Shown in pieces: positions 55,094-64,000 of a stretch of DNA of 64,000 nucleotides (the stretch's first letter is position 1; every line of letters starts with the position of its first letter). The notes beneath the pieces were generated by a model that saw nothing but the letters and a program-made list of their open reading frames with translations, had not been told where the DNA came from and did not search any database. Made by a program: the position numbers and the translations under genes. Source of the stretch: Corydoras sp. C115 (taxonomy: Eukaryota; Chordata; Actinopteri; Siluriformes; Callichthyidae); assembly GCA_019802505.1 (NCBI GenBank), contig JAFMOC010000093.1, positions 1,121,001-1,185,000 on the forward strand, given 5' to 3'.

Positions 55094-55972
55094 GGTGGCA
55101 CGGTGGCTTAGTGGTCAGCATGTTCTCCTCTCAGCACTAGGGATTCCCGGTTCGAATCCCCATCTGGGTGGAGTTTCCATGTTCTCCCCGTGTCCGCGTG
55201 GGTTTCCTCCGGGTTCTCCGGTTTCCTCCCACAGTCCAAAAACATGGATGAAGTCAATTGAATTCTCCAAAATTGCCCCATATAGAGTGTGTCTGTGTGA
55301 GTGAGTGTGTGAGTGTGTTCCCAGCGATAGATTGGCGCCCTGTCCGGGGTGTATCTGCCCAGCGCCCGAAACGTTCTCCCCTGGATGGGCATGGGGAACC
55401 CCCCAAAATTGCCCCATATAGAGTGTGCGATAGATTGGCGCCCTGTCCGGGGTGTATCTGCCCAGCGCCCGAAACGTTCTCCCCTGGATGGGCATGGGGA
55501 ACCCCCCAAAATTGCCCCATATAGAGTGTGCGATAGATTGGCGCCCTGTCCGGGGTGTATCTGCCCAGCGCCCGAAACGTTCTCCCCTGGATGGGCATGG
55601 GGAACCCCCCAAAATTGCCCCATATAGAGTGTGCGATAGATTGGCGCCCTGTCCGGGGTGTATCTGCCCAGCGCCCGAAACGTTCTCCCCTGGATGGGCA
55701 TGGGGAACCCCCCTCCCCGCGAACCTGCGTGGGTTTCCTCCGGGTTCTCCGGTTTCCTCCCACAGTCCAAAAACATGGATCAAGTCAATTGAATTCTCAA
55801 AAATTGCCCCATATAGAGTGTGTCTGTGTGAGTGAGTGTGTGCCCAGCGATGGATTGGCGTCCTGTCCTGGGTGTATCTGCCCGGCGCCCGAAACGTTCT
55901 CCCCTGGATGGGCATGGGGAACCCCACCGCGACCCTAATAGAGGATAAAGCAGGAGATAATGAATGAATGAA
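55094..55972 (+). repeat. DANA-like SINE with 103-bp internal tandem repeats and second copy
   Basis: Full head and body, then the segment from 'AAAATTGCCCCATATAGAG' to 'GGGGAACCCCCC' repeated as 103-bp units at 55405-55507, 55508-55610 and 55611-55713. It then continues as the body and tail of another copy (55722-55972). ATCTACGTA before and ATCTACATA after suggest one target duplication for the whole. Confidence 0.92.
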
Positions 55973-56284
55973 TATCTACATATGCACTCGATTGCCGGCC
56001 ACCTCGTTTTATAACCAGTACTGTAAGTACACTGTATAAACAATAGCTTTTCAATTAATTAATGAGGTGCTACTGACCTTTCTGCTTAAAGTAAAGTGTG
56101 GGCCATAAAGGCGTGCTTTAGTTTTGGTGTAGAAGATCTGGTCTGCACAGAGTCTGACATTTTTGTGGCTCTTTGACAAATCCTCCAGAATGAAAGAGAC
56201 ACTTTGCACTTATATTTAAAAACAAAGACTGCATTTCAATTGCTTTCTTAATACTTAAAAAAAATTGGACATATTTCCTCCAGG
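55973..56284. other. Unique non-coding sequence
   Basis: No feature recognised. Confidence 0.45.
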
Positions 56285-56616
56285 GGCACGGTGGCTTAGT
56301 GGTTAGCATGTTCTTCTCTCAGCACTAGGGATTCCCGGTTCGAATCCCATTCTGGATGGAGTTTCCATGTTCTCCCCGTGTCCGTGTGGGTTTCCTCCGG
56401 GTTCGCCGGTTTCCCACAGTCCAAAAACATGGATCAAGTCAATTGAGTTCTCCAAATTGCCCCATATAGAGTGTGTCTGTGTGAGTGAGTGTGTGCCCAG
56501 CAATAGACTGGCACCCTGTCCTGGGTGTGTCTGCCCGGAGCCCGGGCCGTTCTCCCCTGGATGGGCAGAGAACCCTAATAGAGGATAAAGCGGGAGATAA
56601 TAGATGGATGGATGGA
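56285..56616 (+). repeat. DANA-like SINE, full length
   Basis: Inserted at the edge of the 'TGGACTTTGTAGTT' repeat; TTTCCTCCA occurs on both sides. Confidence 0.92.
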
Positions 56617-56617
56617 C

Positions 56618-56810
56618 ATTTCCTCCACTTATCATACAGATGCACTTTGTAGTTTTATAATTCCAGACTGTAGTCCATCTGTGTTCTTTGTTGTTGTTAG
56701 TCCCCTGTTGGTTCTCTGTTCTCTGTTGGTCAGGAGCATCACAGAACAGGTATCATTTGGGTGGTGGATTGTTTATTGTCAGTTTTGCAGTGACACTGCT
56801 GGGATAGGAC
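56618..56810 (+). repeat. 'TGGACTTTGTAGTT' dispersed repeat, copy 6
   Basis: Best-preserved copy: hairpin, 'CAGGTATCATTTGGGTGGTG', 'TGCAGTGACACTGCTGGGAT'. Confidence 0.65.
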
Positions 56811-57057
56811 TGGGCAGACACACCCAGGACAGGACACCAACCTATCGCTCACTCACAAAGACACACACACTCCATATGGGGCAATTTGGAGAACTCAATT
56901 GACTTGATCCATGTTTTTGGACTGTGGGAGGAAACCGGAGAACCCGGAGGGAACCCACGCGGACACGGGGAGAACATGGAAACTCCACCCAGATGGGGAT
57001 TCGAACCGGGAATCCCTAGCGCTGAGAGGAGAACATGCTAAACCACTAAGCCACCGT
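56811..57057 (-). repeat. DANA-like SINE, tail lost
   Basis: Starts in 'CTGGGCAGACACACCCAGG' and is complete to the head. Confidence 0.9.
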
Positions 57058-57234
57058 TAATATGCCCAATAAATATGTCTATGATATTTATTTCATAAAT
57101 TCTGTATGTAATGTTATGTGTGTGTGCTGTCCATTCAGTTGTATTTGAACCTTGGATACTTCAGTTTAAGATTTCTAGTTTCATGCTAGAGGGTTTAAGG
57201 TGGTAGATCCTCAAGTCCTTCCTTAACTATAGAT

Positions 57235-57626
57235 TATTAGAGGGGTAATTAGTATCTCCAATTTACCCATCAGCTATTTTTATCATAATGTGGGAGGAAA
57301 GATAGGACATGTGCGGTGTGGTAGCTCAGTGGTTTGGGTGTTGGGCTGTCAATCTGAAGGTTGGGGGTTCAAATCCCAGGTCCACTGAAGTTACCAATGT
57401 GGGTCCTTGAGCAAGAGCCTTAACCCTCATTGCTCCAGGGATGTTGTGATGAACCCTGTGCTCACCTTGTAAGTCGCTTTGGATAAAAGCGTCCAATAAA
57501 TGACCAAATGTAATGTAAATGTAAATGTAATGTAAATGTAAACACGCAGACCCCACACAGCAAGAAATCAAACCCAGGACCTCATGGCTGTAGGGTGGAA
57601 GTGCTACCTGCTGCACCACTGTTTTC
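57235..57626 (-). repeat. Old DANA/Mermaid-type SINE split by another SINE
   Basis: Left part 'CTCCAATTTACCCATC ... GTGGGAGGAAA' (57235-57306) and right part 'CACGCAGACCCCACACAGC' plus a tRNA-like head with B box (57541-57626) are halves of one antisense SINE. Confidence 0.6.
57310..57540 (+). repeat. tRNA-derived SINE with L2-type tail
   Basis: Head 'GTGTGGTAGCTCAGTGG', B box GGTTCAAATCC, tail 'GGATAAAAGCGTCCAATAAA' then ATGTAAATG repeats. It interrupts the older SINE around it. Confidence 0.8.
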
Positions 57627-57958
57627 TAATGCACACTGCATACTGTGAACCTATAGATAAATCAGTCAGTTGCACATCCCGGCATCGGCACACAAACACG
57701 AAGCTTGGGCCACGTCTGTGCTGGATCCTGCACAGCAATCCTGTGGGATGTGTCCGCATGTAAGTTTAATAGCTCTATCATCTGGTTGCTGTACACCTGT
57801 TCCCTCCATTATTTGGACAAGATGAATACAAAGATGAATTCAGGCCACTTCTATTCCGTGTTTCTCTTTTGTACAAGCCACAGGTTTTATTACACAGTTG
57901 CTTTAAAACTGAATGTATCGCATATACAGATACAACCATGTGCGTTGCTCTTGCATTA
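57627..57958. other. Unique non-coding sequence
   Basis: An 84-codon frame (57705-57959) matches nothing I recognise and lacks splice support. Confidence 0.4.
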
Positions 57959-57970
57959 GAAATCGTTTAT

Positions 57971-58705
57971 TCATTCATTCATTCATTATCTTCCACTTTA
58001 TCCTCTATTAGGGTCGCGGGGGGGTTCCCCATGCCCATCCAGGAGAGAACGTTTCGAGCGCTGGGCAGATAGACCCAGGACAGGGCGCCAAACTATCGCT
58101 GGGCACACACACACTCACACAAACACGCACACATACACACATAAACACTCTATCCATCCATCCATGCTTTATCCTATATTAGGGTTGTGTGTGTGTGTGT
58201 GGGGGGGGGGGGTTCCCCATGCCCATCCAGGGGAGAACGTTTCGGGCGCTGGGCAGATAGACCCAGGACAGGGCGCCAATCCATCGCTGGGCACACACAC
58301 ACAGAAACACTCTATATGGGGCAATTTGGAGAACTCAATTGACTTGATCCATATTTTTGGACCGTGGGAGGAAACCGGAGAACCCGGAGGAAACCCACGC
58401 GGACACGGGGAGAACATGGAAACTCCACCCAGATGGGGATTCGAACCGGGAATCCCTAGTGCTGAGAGGAGAACATGCTAAACACTAAGCCACCGTGCTG
58501 CCCTTACACACTCTATATGGGGCAATTTGGAGAACTCAATTGACTTGATCCATATTTTTGGACCGTGGGAGTAAACCGGAGAACCCGGAGGAAACCCACG
58601 CGGACACGGGGAGAACATGGAAACTCCACCCAGATGGGGATATGAACCGGGAATCCCTAGTGCTGAGAGGAGAACATGCTAACCACTAAACCACCGTGCC
58701 GCCCT
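57971..58705 (-). repeat. SINE nested inside a SINE, one outer target duplication
   Basis: In sense direction: outer head and body (58705-58505), a full inner SINE (58503-58151), then the outer 3' half (58145-57971). Outer duplication GAAATCGTTTAT at 57959-57970 and 58706-58717. The inner insertion point carries ATAGAGTGT on both sides. Both units share the private variant CATATTTTTGGACCGTGG. Confidence 0.9.
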
Positions 58706-58717
58706 GAAATCGTTTAT

Positions 58718-59215
58718 AGTATTATTATTTGAGTTCTGGATGAAGTAAACGTTGTTGATGTGTTGAGGATGTGTATGAAAGTGTTAGCTCATGTTTCTGA
58801 GCTGGTTTATGGGTTTTCTCTTTCGAGATGAGGGATTGTGCGCTCATAGCAGACCCAACCGCAGAGGCCTGACTATCTATTATTCATCCACATAAAAAGT
58901 GTGTGTCAGGATCTGTGGAATAATTTATCTGGACTGTGCACGCACTAACCAGTGCCTTAGGATTTGCTCAAAACGTCATTTAAATGTTAAGTAGATGACT
59001 GTTATTTACAGTACAGAGCATAAGATTATGGTTTTCCAGCTGCCATAAATAGGTTTAGTTTAAAGGCTGGGATCCAACATGAAAAAAAGATGTCATAAGT
59101 TGGTTCTTTGTCTCTGTAAAGTTCAACATGGTTAACTGGTGTTATGATAAGTTAAGCTATGAGAAACCTGACCAAAATAAAAAGCTAAAATAAAATTATA
59201 AGAAAAGTTCCTGGA
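58718..59215. other. Unique non-coding sequence
   Basis: No repeat or exon recognised. Confidence 0.45.
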
Positions 59216-59369
59216 CAGGCGGCTTAGTGGTTAGCATGTTCTCCTCTCAGCACTAGGGATTCCCGGACACGGGGAGAACATGGAAACTCCACCCAGATGG
59301 GGATTCGAACCGGGAATCCCTAGTGCTGAGAGGAGAACATGCTAAACACTAAGCCACCGTGCCGCCCCC
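59216..59369. repeat. DANA-like SINE fold-back
   Basis: Sense head (59216-59265) switches at 'GGATTCCCGG|ACACGGGG' to antisense body and head (59266-59369). Confidence 0.88.
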
Positions 59370-59448
59370 CTGATATATATTTATATTTTTATAACAGAAA
59401 TAATAAGGAAAATACACTGATGAGTTAAACTAGGGGGTAAACTAGGGG

Positions 59449-59789
59449 GTGGTTAGCATGTTCTCCTCTCAGTGCTAGGGATTCCCGGTTCGTATCCCCA
59501 TCTGGGTGGAGTTTCCATGTTCTCCCCGTGTCCGCGTGGGTTTCCTCCGGGTTCTCCGGTTTCCTCCCACAGTCCAAAAACATGGCTCAAGTCAATCGAG
59601 TTCTCCAAATTGCCCCATATAGAGTGAGTCTGTGTGAGTGAGTGTGTGCCCAGCAATGGATTGCCCCCGTCCTGGGTGTATCTGCCCAGCGCCCGAAACG
59701 TTCTCCCCTGGATGTGCATGGGGAACCCCCCCCCCCCCCCCGCGACCCTAATATAGGATAAAGCGGGAGATAATGAATGGATGAATGAA
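59449..59789 (+). repeat. DANA-like SINE, 5' truncated
   Basis: Starts at 'GTGGTTAGCATGTTCTCC'. Its upstream flank (59370-59448) is an inverted copy of 62825-62903. Confidence 0.92.
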
Positions 59790-60534
59790 TATATCAGGGG
59801 TATTTTCTTGCCACTGTCATGTCGGGATGCTCTAAAGCTGCTTAAATATAAATCAATAAACCTGAAACTTTCCTCCCTGCTTTAAAGGCTTTGTATTTTC
59901 TGCGAACACGTTTACGCAGCGGGTTTTCGTGGAGAAATTTGACTTGTGTTTACGTATCTGCATATTACTTTTCTGTAAGTAAAAAATGTAAATAGTTCAC
60001 CCAGCGCTGCATAGAACTCTAAACACTCAGCTCGAGTTTTTGGAAGAAGCTGGAACATCTGCTCTGCTACTGCACCGCAGCTAGCTTAGCATAGCCAAAC
60101 AAATCATTTAGCTTCATTCAGATAAGGTTAAAGATCATGCTACTCTTCATAGAAGCATTTTTACAAATTTAAACAGCACTTTCTGACAGATTCCTAATTA
60201 CTAAGAAGATGTTACATCCTCCATCTAAACTCTAGCACTGCAGCGTAACGCAGCCAGCAGCGAGTGGTCAGAAAGGAGTCATTAGCTGAGAATAAACAGT
60301 CTCTGGAAACTTTTGGGAAGGGCAGTGTGGAATGCTTAGATGCTATTGTTAGTGTTGGTTCCCTGGATCACAGCTCGGAACGTCCCATGATGTCCGCTGA
60401 AGAAAGCTATTTCAGTGCAAAGTAATAAACTCAGTGCCCTAGGTAACCAAACTTTGATGTAGTAAAGCAGCGGGGACGGTTCAGAGTTCCAAAGTGAGAA
60501 CGATTATCAAGGGACATGTTTCTAACCAGGTGAG
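59790..60534. other. Mostly unique sequence with a LINE-tail scrap
   Basis: 59801-59830 resembles the 'TTTCTTGCCACTGTC' LINE tail. The remaining 700 bp have no recognised feature. Confidence 0.45.
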
Positions 60535-61044
60535 ACACGGTGGCTTAGTGGTCAGCACGTTCTCCTCTCAGCACTAGGGATTCCCGGTTCGAATCCCCAT
60601 CTGGGAGGAGTTTCCCTGTTCTCCCCGTGTCGGCGTGGGCTTCCTCCGGGTTCTCCGGTTTCCTCCCACAGAAGATAATGAATGAATGAATGAATGAATG
60701 TTTACAACCAGGGTGGCACGGTGGCTTAGTGGTTGGCATGTTCGCTTCTCAGCGCTAGTGATTCCCGGTTCGAATCCCCATCTGGGTGGAGTTTCCATGT
60801 TCTCCCCGTGTCCACGTGGGTTTCCTCCGGATTCTCCGGTTTCCTCCCACAGTCCAAAAACATGGATCAAGTCAATTGAGTTCTCCAAATGCCCCATATA
60901 GAGTGTGTCTGTGTGAGTGAGTGTGTGTCCAGCGATAGATTGGCACCCTGTCCTGGGTCTATCTACCCAGCGCCCGAGACTCCCCTGGATGGGCATGGGG
61001 AACCCCCCCGCAACCCTAATAGAGGATAAAGTGGGTGATAATAA
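60535..61044 (+). repeat. SINE dimer D4 (deleted monomer, linker, full monomer)
   Basis: First monomer 60535-60698 has most of its 3' half deleted ('CTCCCACAG|AAGATAATG'). Linker ATGTTTACAACCAGGGT (about 60698-60712), then a complete monomer (60713-61044) with head variant CATGTTCGC. Linker and head variant match dimer D3. Confidence 0.88.
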
Positions 61045-61089
61045 GTGAGTAAAAAATTCTATGTCACTTAAAAAATGTCTATGCACAAT

Positions 61090-61290
61090 TTATTTATAAA
61101 CTCGTGCCTGCGTGGATTTTCTCCCACTGTCCAAAAACATGAGTTCAAGGTAATTTGGCTCATCTAAATTGCCCCTGTCTAAATGTGAGTATGTGCTCAG
61201 CAATGGAAACGTCCTCCCCTTGATGGATAAGGAACGCCCCTGTGATCTTATTAGAGGATTAATTGGTCAAGATAATGAGATAAAATACAA
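61090..61290 (+). repeat. Old diverged DANA-type SINE body
   Basis: 'CTGCGTGGATTTTCTCCCAC', 'CCAAAAACATGAGTTCAAGG', 'GTCAAGATAATGAGA'; head missing. Confidence 0.7.
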
Positions 61291-61300
61291 TGAGAATATA

Positions 61301-61621
61301 ATCCTCTATTAGGGTCGCAGTGGGGTTCCCCATGCCCATCCAGGGGAGAACGTCTCGGGCGCTGGGCAGATACACCCAGGACAGGGCGCCAATCCATCGC
61401 TGGGCACACACTCACTCACACACACACACTCTATATGGGGCAATTTGGAGAATTCAATTGACTTGATCCATGTTTTTGGACTGTGGGAGGAAACCGGAGA
61501 ACCCGGAGGAAACCCACGCGGACACGGGGAGAACATGGAAACTCCACCCAGATGGGGATTCGAACCGGGAATCCCTAGTGCTGAGAGGAGAACATGCTAA
61601 CCACTAAGGCACCGTGCCGCC
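61301..61621 (-). repeat. DANA-like SINE, tail trimmed
   Basis: Starts in 'AATCCTCTATTAGGG' directly after the old sense copy; full head. Confidence 0.92.
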
Positions 61622-62098
61622 AGCACAAAACAGTCTGTGTTAAATACAGTCACAGACATTATTGCGAGGGAATGATGCTTGGAAACATTTCATTCTTTCC
61701 AGTTAACTTGTCTGTGCAATTAACAAATTAAGTCAGAGTTGAACTAAATCCAAACAATAAAATGTTCTCTCAGATGTTTATGGTCCTGGCTGCCAGTTCT
61801 AAACTCCATGATGCCACTAAGACAGGATTTTTCTATTTTTCTACTTTATTTGAACCTGTATTGAACCCCAGTAAAGAAGGAGGCCAAATAACAGTTTGCA
61901 CATACAGTATGGTCATTTATTTATGAGGTTTCAGCAACGTTTTTTATGACTTGCTATGCAAGCTACAGTGCACAGTGCAGTGAGGGTTTTCTTTCTTACC
62001 TGTGAGGTCCTCTAACCTCAGCTCTGTGCAGGATGGGCATCCAACATCTGTATATGCAATCATTCCTTTTCTCACAGCAACATTATTCTCTGTTTTAA
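61622..62098. other. Unique sequence, weak exon-like stretch on minus strand
   Basis: Minus strand 61998-62098 is open (includes MIAYTDVGCPSCTELRLEDL) and ends in a strong donor, CACAG|GTAAGAAAG. I cannot assign it to a family; it may be chance or retroelement-derived. Confidence 0.2.
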
Positions 62099-62181
62099 GT
62101 GTTTAAGTGCTGCATTCAGTACAAGTCACTGACTCTGGCCTACAGAACCATTTCTGGATCTGCCCCCTCTTACCTTCACTC
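62099..62181 (+). pseudogene. LINE ORF2 C-terminal scrap
   Basis: Reads IQYKSLTLAYRTISGSAPSY, the 'K-x-L-x-L-x-Y-R-x-x-x-G-x-A-P-x-Y' motif of fish L2/CR1/Rex-type ORF2 ends; cut off by the next SINE. Confidence 0.6.
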
Positions 62182-62475
62182 TATTCATTCATTCATTCAT
62201 TCATTATCTTCCGCTTTATCCTATGTTAGGGTTGTGGGGGGGGTTCCCATGCCCATCCAGGGGAGAACGTTTCGGGCGCTGGGCAGATACACCCAGGACA
62301 GGACACCAATCCATCACTGGGCACACACTCACTCACACAAACACCCGGAGAACCCGGAGGAAACCCACGCAGACACGGGGAGAACATGGAAACTCCACCC
62401 AGATTGGGATTCAAACCGGGAAACCCTAGAGCTGAGAGGAGAACATGCCAACCACTAAACCACCGTGCTGCCCGC
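62182..62475 (-). repeat. DANA-like SINE, internally deleted
   Basis: 'CACACAAACACC' jumps to 'CGGAGAACCCGG', losing about 65 bp. Confidence 0.9.
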
Positions 62476-62497
62476 CTTTAGGAATGCATTATTATAT

Positions 62498-62824
62498 CCA
62501 TCCATCCATTATCTTCCGCTTTATCCTATATTAGGTTCGGGGGGGGTTCCCCATGCCCATCCAGGGGAGAACGTCTCGGGCGCTGGGCAGATACACCCAG
62601 GACAGGGCGTCAATCTATCGCTGGGCACTCATTCACTCACACAGACACACTCTATATGGGGCAATTTGGAGAACTCAATTGACCTGATCCATGTTTTTGG
62701 ACTGTGGGAGGAAACCGGAGAACCCGGAGGAAACCCACGCGGACACGGGGAGAACATGGAAACTCCACCCAGATGGGGATACGAACCGGGAATCCCTAGC
62801 GCTGAGAGGAGAACATGCTAACCA
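62498..62824 (-). repeat. DANA-like SINE, head trimmed
   Basis: Ends 'CATGCTAACCACC', continuing into a linker that is the inverse of 59370-59448. Confidence 0.92.
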
Positions 62825-62908
62825 CCCCCTAGTTTACCCCTAGTTTAACTCATCAGTGTATTTTCCTTATTATTTCTTTTATAAAAATATAAATATATAT
62901 CAGGCGGT

Positions 62909-63276
62909 TGGGGCATGGTGGCTTAGTGGTTGGCATGTTTTCCTCTCAGCGCTAGGGATTCCCGGTTCGAATCCCCATCTGGGTGGAGTTTCCATGTTCT
63001 CCCCGTGTCCGCGTGGGTTTCCTCCGGGTTCTCCGGTTTCCTCCCACAGACCAAAAACATGGATGAAGTCAATTGGGTTCTCCAAATTGCCCCATATAGA
63101 GTGTGTCTGTGTGAGTGAGTGTGTGCCCAGCGATGGATTGGCGCCCTGTCCTGGGTGTATCTGCCCAGCGCCCGAAACGTTCTCCCCTGGATGGGCATGA
63201 GGAACCCCCCCCCCCCCGCGCGACCCTCTAGCGCTGAGACAAGAACATGCTAAACATTAAGCCACCGTGCCGCCCT
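62909..63276. repeat. DANA-like SINE fold-back (full sense copy then antisense head)
   Basis: A sense copy 62909-63226 stops in 'CGCGCGACCCT' and switches to an antisense head fragment 63227-63276. Confidence 0.9.
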
Positions 63277-63910
63277 ATTGTTAATAAATCTGTCCCATAT
63301 TCCTTTAAGTCTATAAGAGACGTAAATAGCATCAGCTCAGCAGATATGTATTTAAGTTAGAGTATCATAATAAAATGATCCGTCACTTTTGAACATTCAT
63401 TCTGCTAAAAGCATGTTCATCCAGGACTTTTGGAAGGTCCCGGTCTGCAGGCTCCCCACAGCAAATGGCTTTGTATAAATCTTGCCTTTAAATGGGCCCA
63501 CAGATAAGTTTACATTTCTGCAGGAACGGTCAAGCAGACTGCACCCTGTTAACAGCTTATTTTCAGCTCCGGCCTCGACACAGTTTTCTTCGCTGGTTTA
63601 CAGAGAACATCTTACTGTTCCACTCTCAACTTCATCGACACTAAAGTAAAACAGCTTTAGATCGCTTTTTCTGGCATAAAATCACTACATAGGCCACTTA
63701 GGGCAGTAATCCTCTGCTGGACTTCTTTGTAACTGTGCCAGAATCAGCTCACGGCTTCGTTAAAAGCCAAACAGTGTTATTTCTGTCTAAGACGTGTAAC
63801 TGGAAAACCAACGAAAGATAGAAATGTGTGTGATTGAAGCTACATACAGTACACACACTGACCATTTTCATAGATACACCTCCTTGGTTCTGTTTTTCCG
63901 TTACACTGAT
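63277..63910. other. Unique non-coding sequence
   Basis: About 630 bp without recognised repeat or exon. Confidence 0.45.
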
Positions 63911-64000
63911 TATATAGATAAATATAAATAAATATAAATAAATATAAATAAATATAAATAAATATAGAGAAATATAGAGAAATATAGAGAAATATAAAGA
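63911..64000. repeat. (AAATATAAAT)n / (AAATATAGAG)n simple repeat
   Basis: 10-bp units, running off the window end. Confidence 0.95.

Overview
This is vertebrate nuclear DNA, almost certainly from a teleost fish and probably an ostariophysan. Three things point there. The window is packed with a tRNA-derived SINE whose head, body and AATGAATGA tail match the zebrafish DANA/Mermaid type as I remember it. It also carries HE1-like SINEs, a tRNA-derived SINE with an L2-type LINE tail, hAT MITEs, a pogo-like element and long CA/TG microsatellites. And it holds one intact spliced gene with GT-AG introns. There are no operons, ribosome binding sites, CRISPR arrays or other prokaryotic features.

The only gene I can assemble is PTAR1 (protein prenyltransferase alpha-subunit repeat containing 1), on the minus strand from the start codon at 50845 to the stop at 36367. 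Seven coding exons join in phase into a 407-residue protein (human PTAR1 is about 402). Upstream is a compact CpG-type promoter with CRE, NRF-1-like and YY1-like motifs (about 50846-50945). A poly(A) signal candidate lies at 35835-35840. A CpG-dense block at about 25.86-26.56 kb holds a good minus-strand splice donor. By position relative to PTAR1 it could be the non-coding first exon of the neighbouring gene (APBA1 in human synteny); this is inference only.

Layout: 1-25 kb is SINE-dense non-coding DNA with a 1.8-kb CTCA-type minisatellite (2.5-4.3 kb), nested hAT elements (7.4-8.6 kb), a decayed pogo-type transposon (8.87-10.0 kb) and a 1.1-kb CA-rich array (13.6-14.7 kb). 25-35 kb holds the CpG block, more SINEs and a CCATCAGTC minisatellite (30.2-31.1 kb). 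35.8-51 kb is PTAR1, whose introns carry a six-unit tandem repeat of about 0.4 kb (38.0-40.4 kb), a hAT MITE with a perfect 8-bp target duplication, LINE 3' ends lying against the exon 5 splice donor, and several composite SINE insertions. 51-64 kb is intergenic, with SINEs and AT microsatellites.

The most interesting signal is how the DANA-like SINE is arranged. Besides many monomers there are head-to-tail dimers or composites bounded by a single pair of target-site duplications (for example 16708-17403, 24264-24959, 41099-41801, 46528-47023, 47681-48319, 53842-54391). Several share private internal junctions with other loci in the window. This suggests that composite SINE units are themselves being copied. 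There is also a recurrent class of abrupt sense-to-antisense (fold-back) SINE junctions. Long open frames over the SINEs and microsatellites are artefacts and are not annotated as genes.
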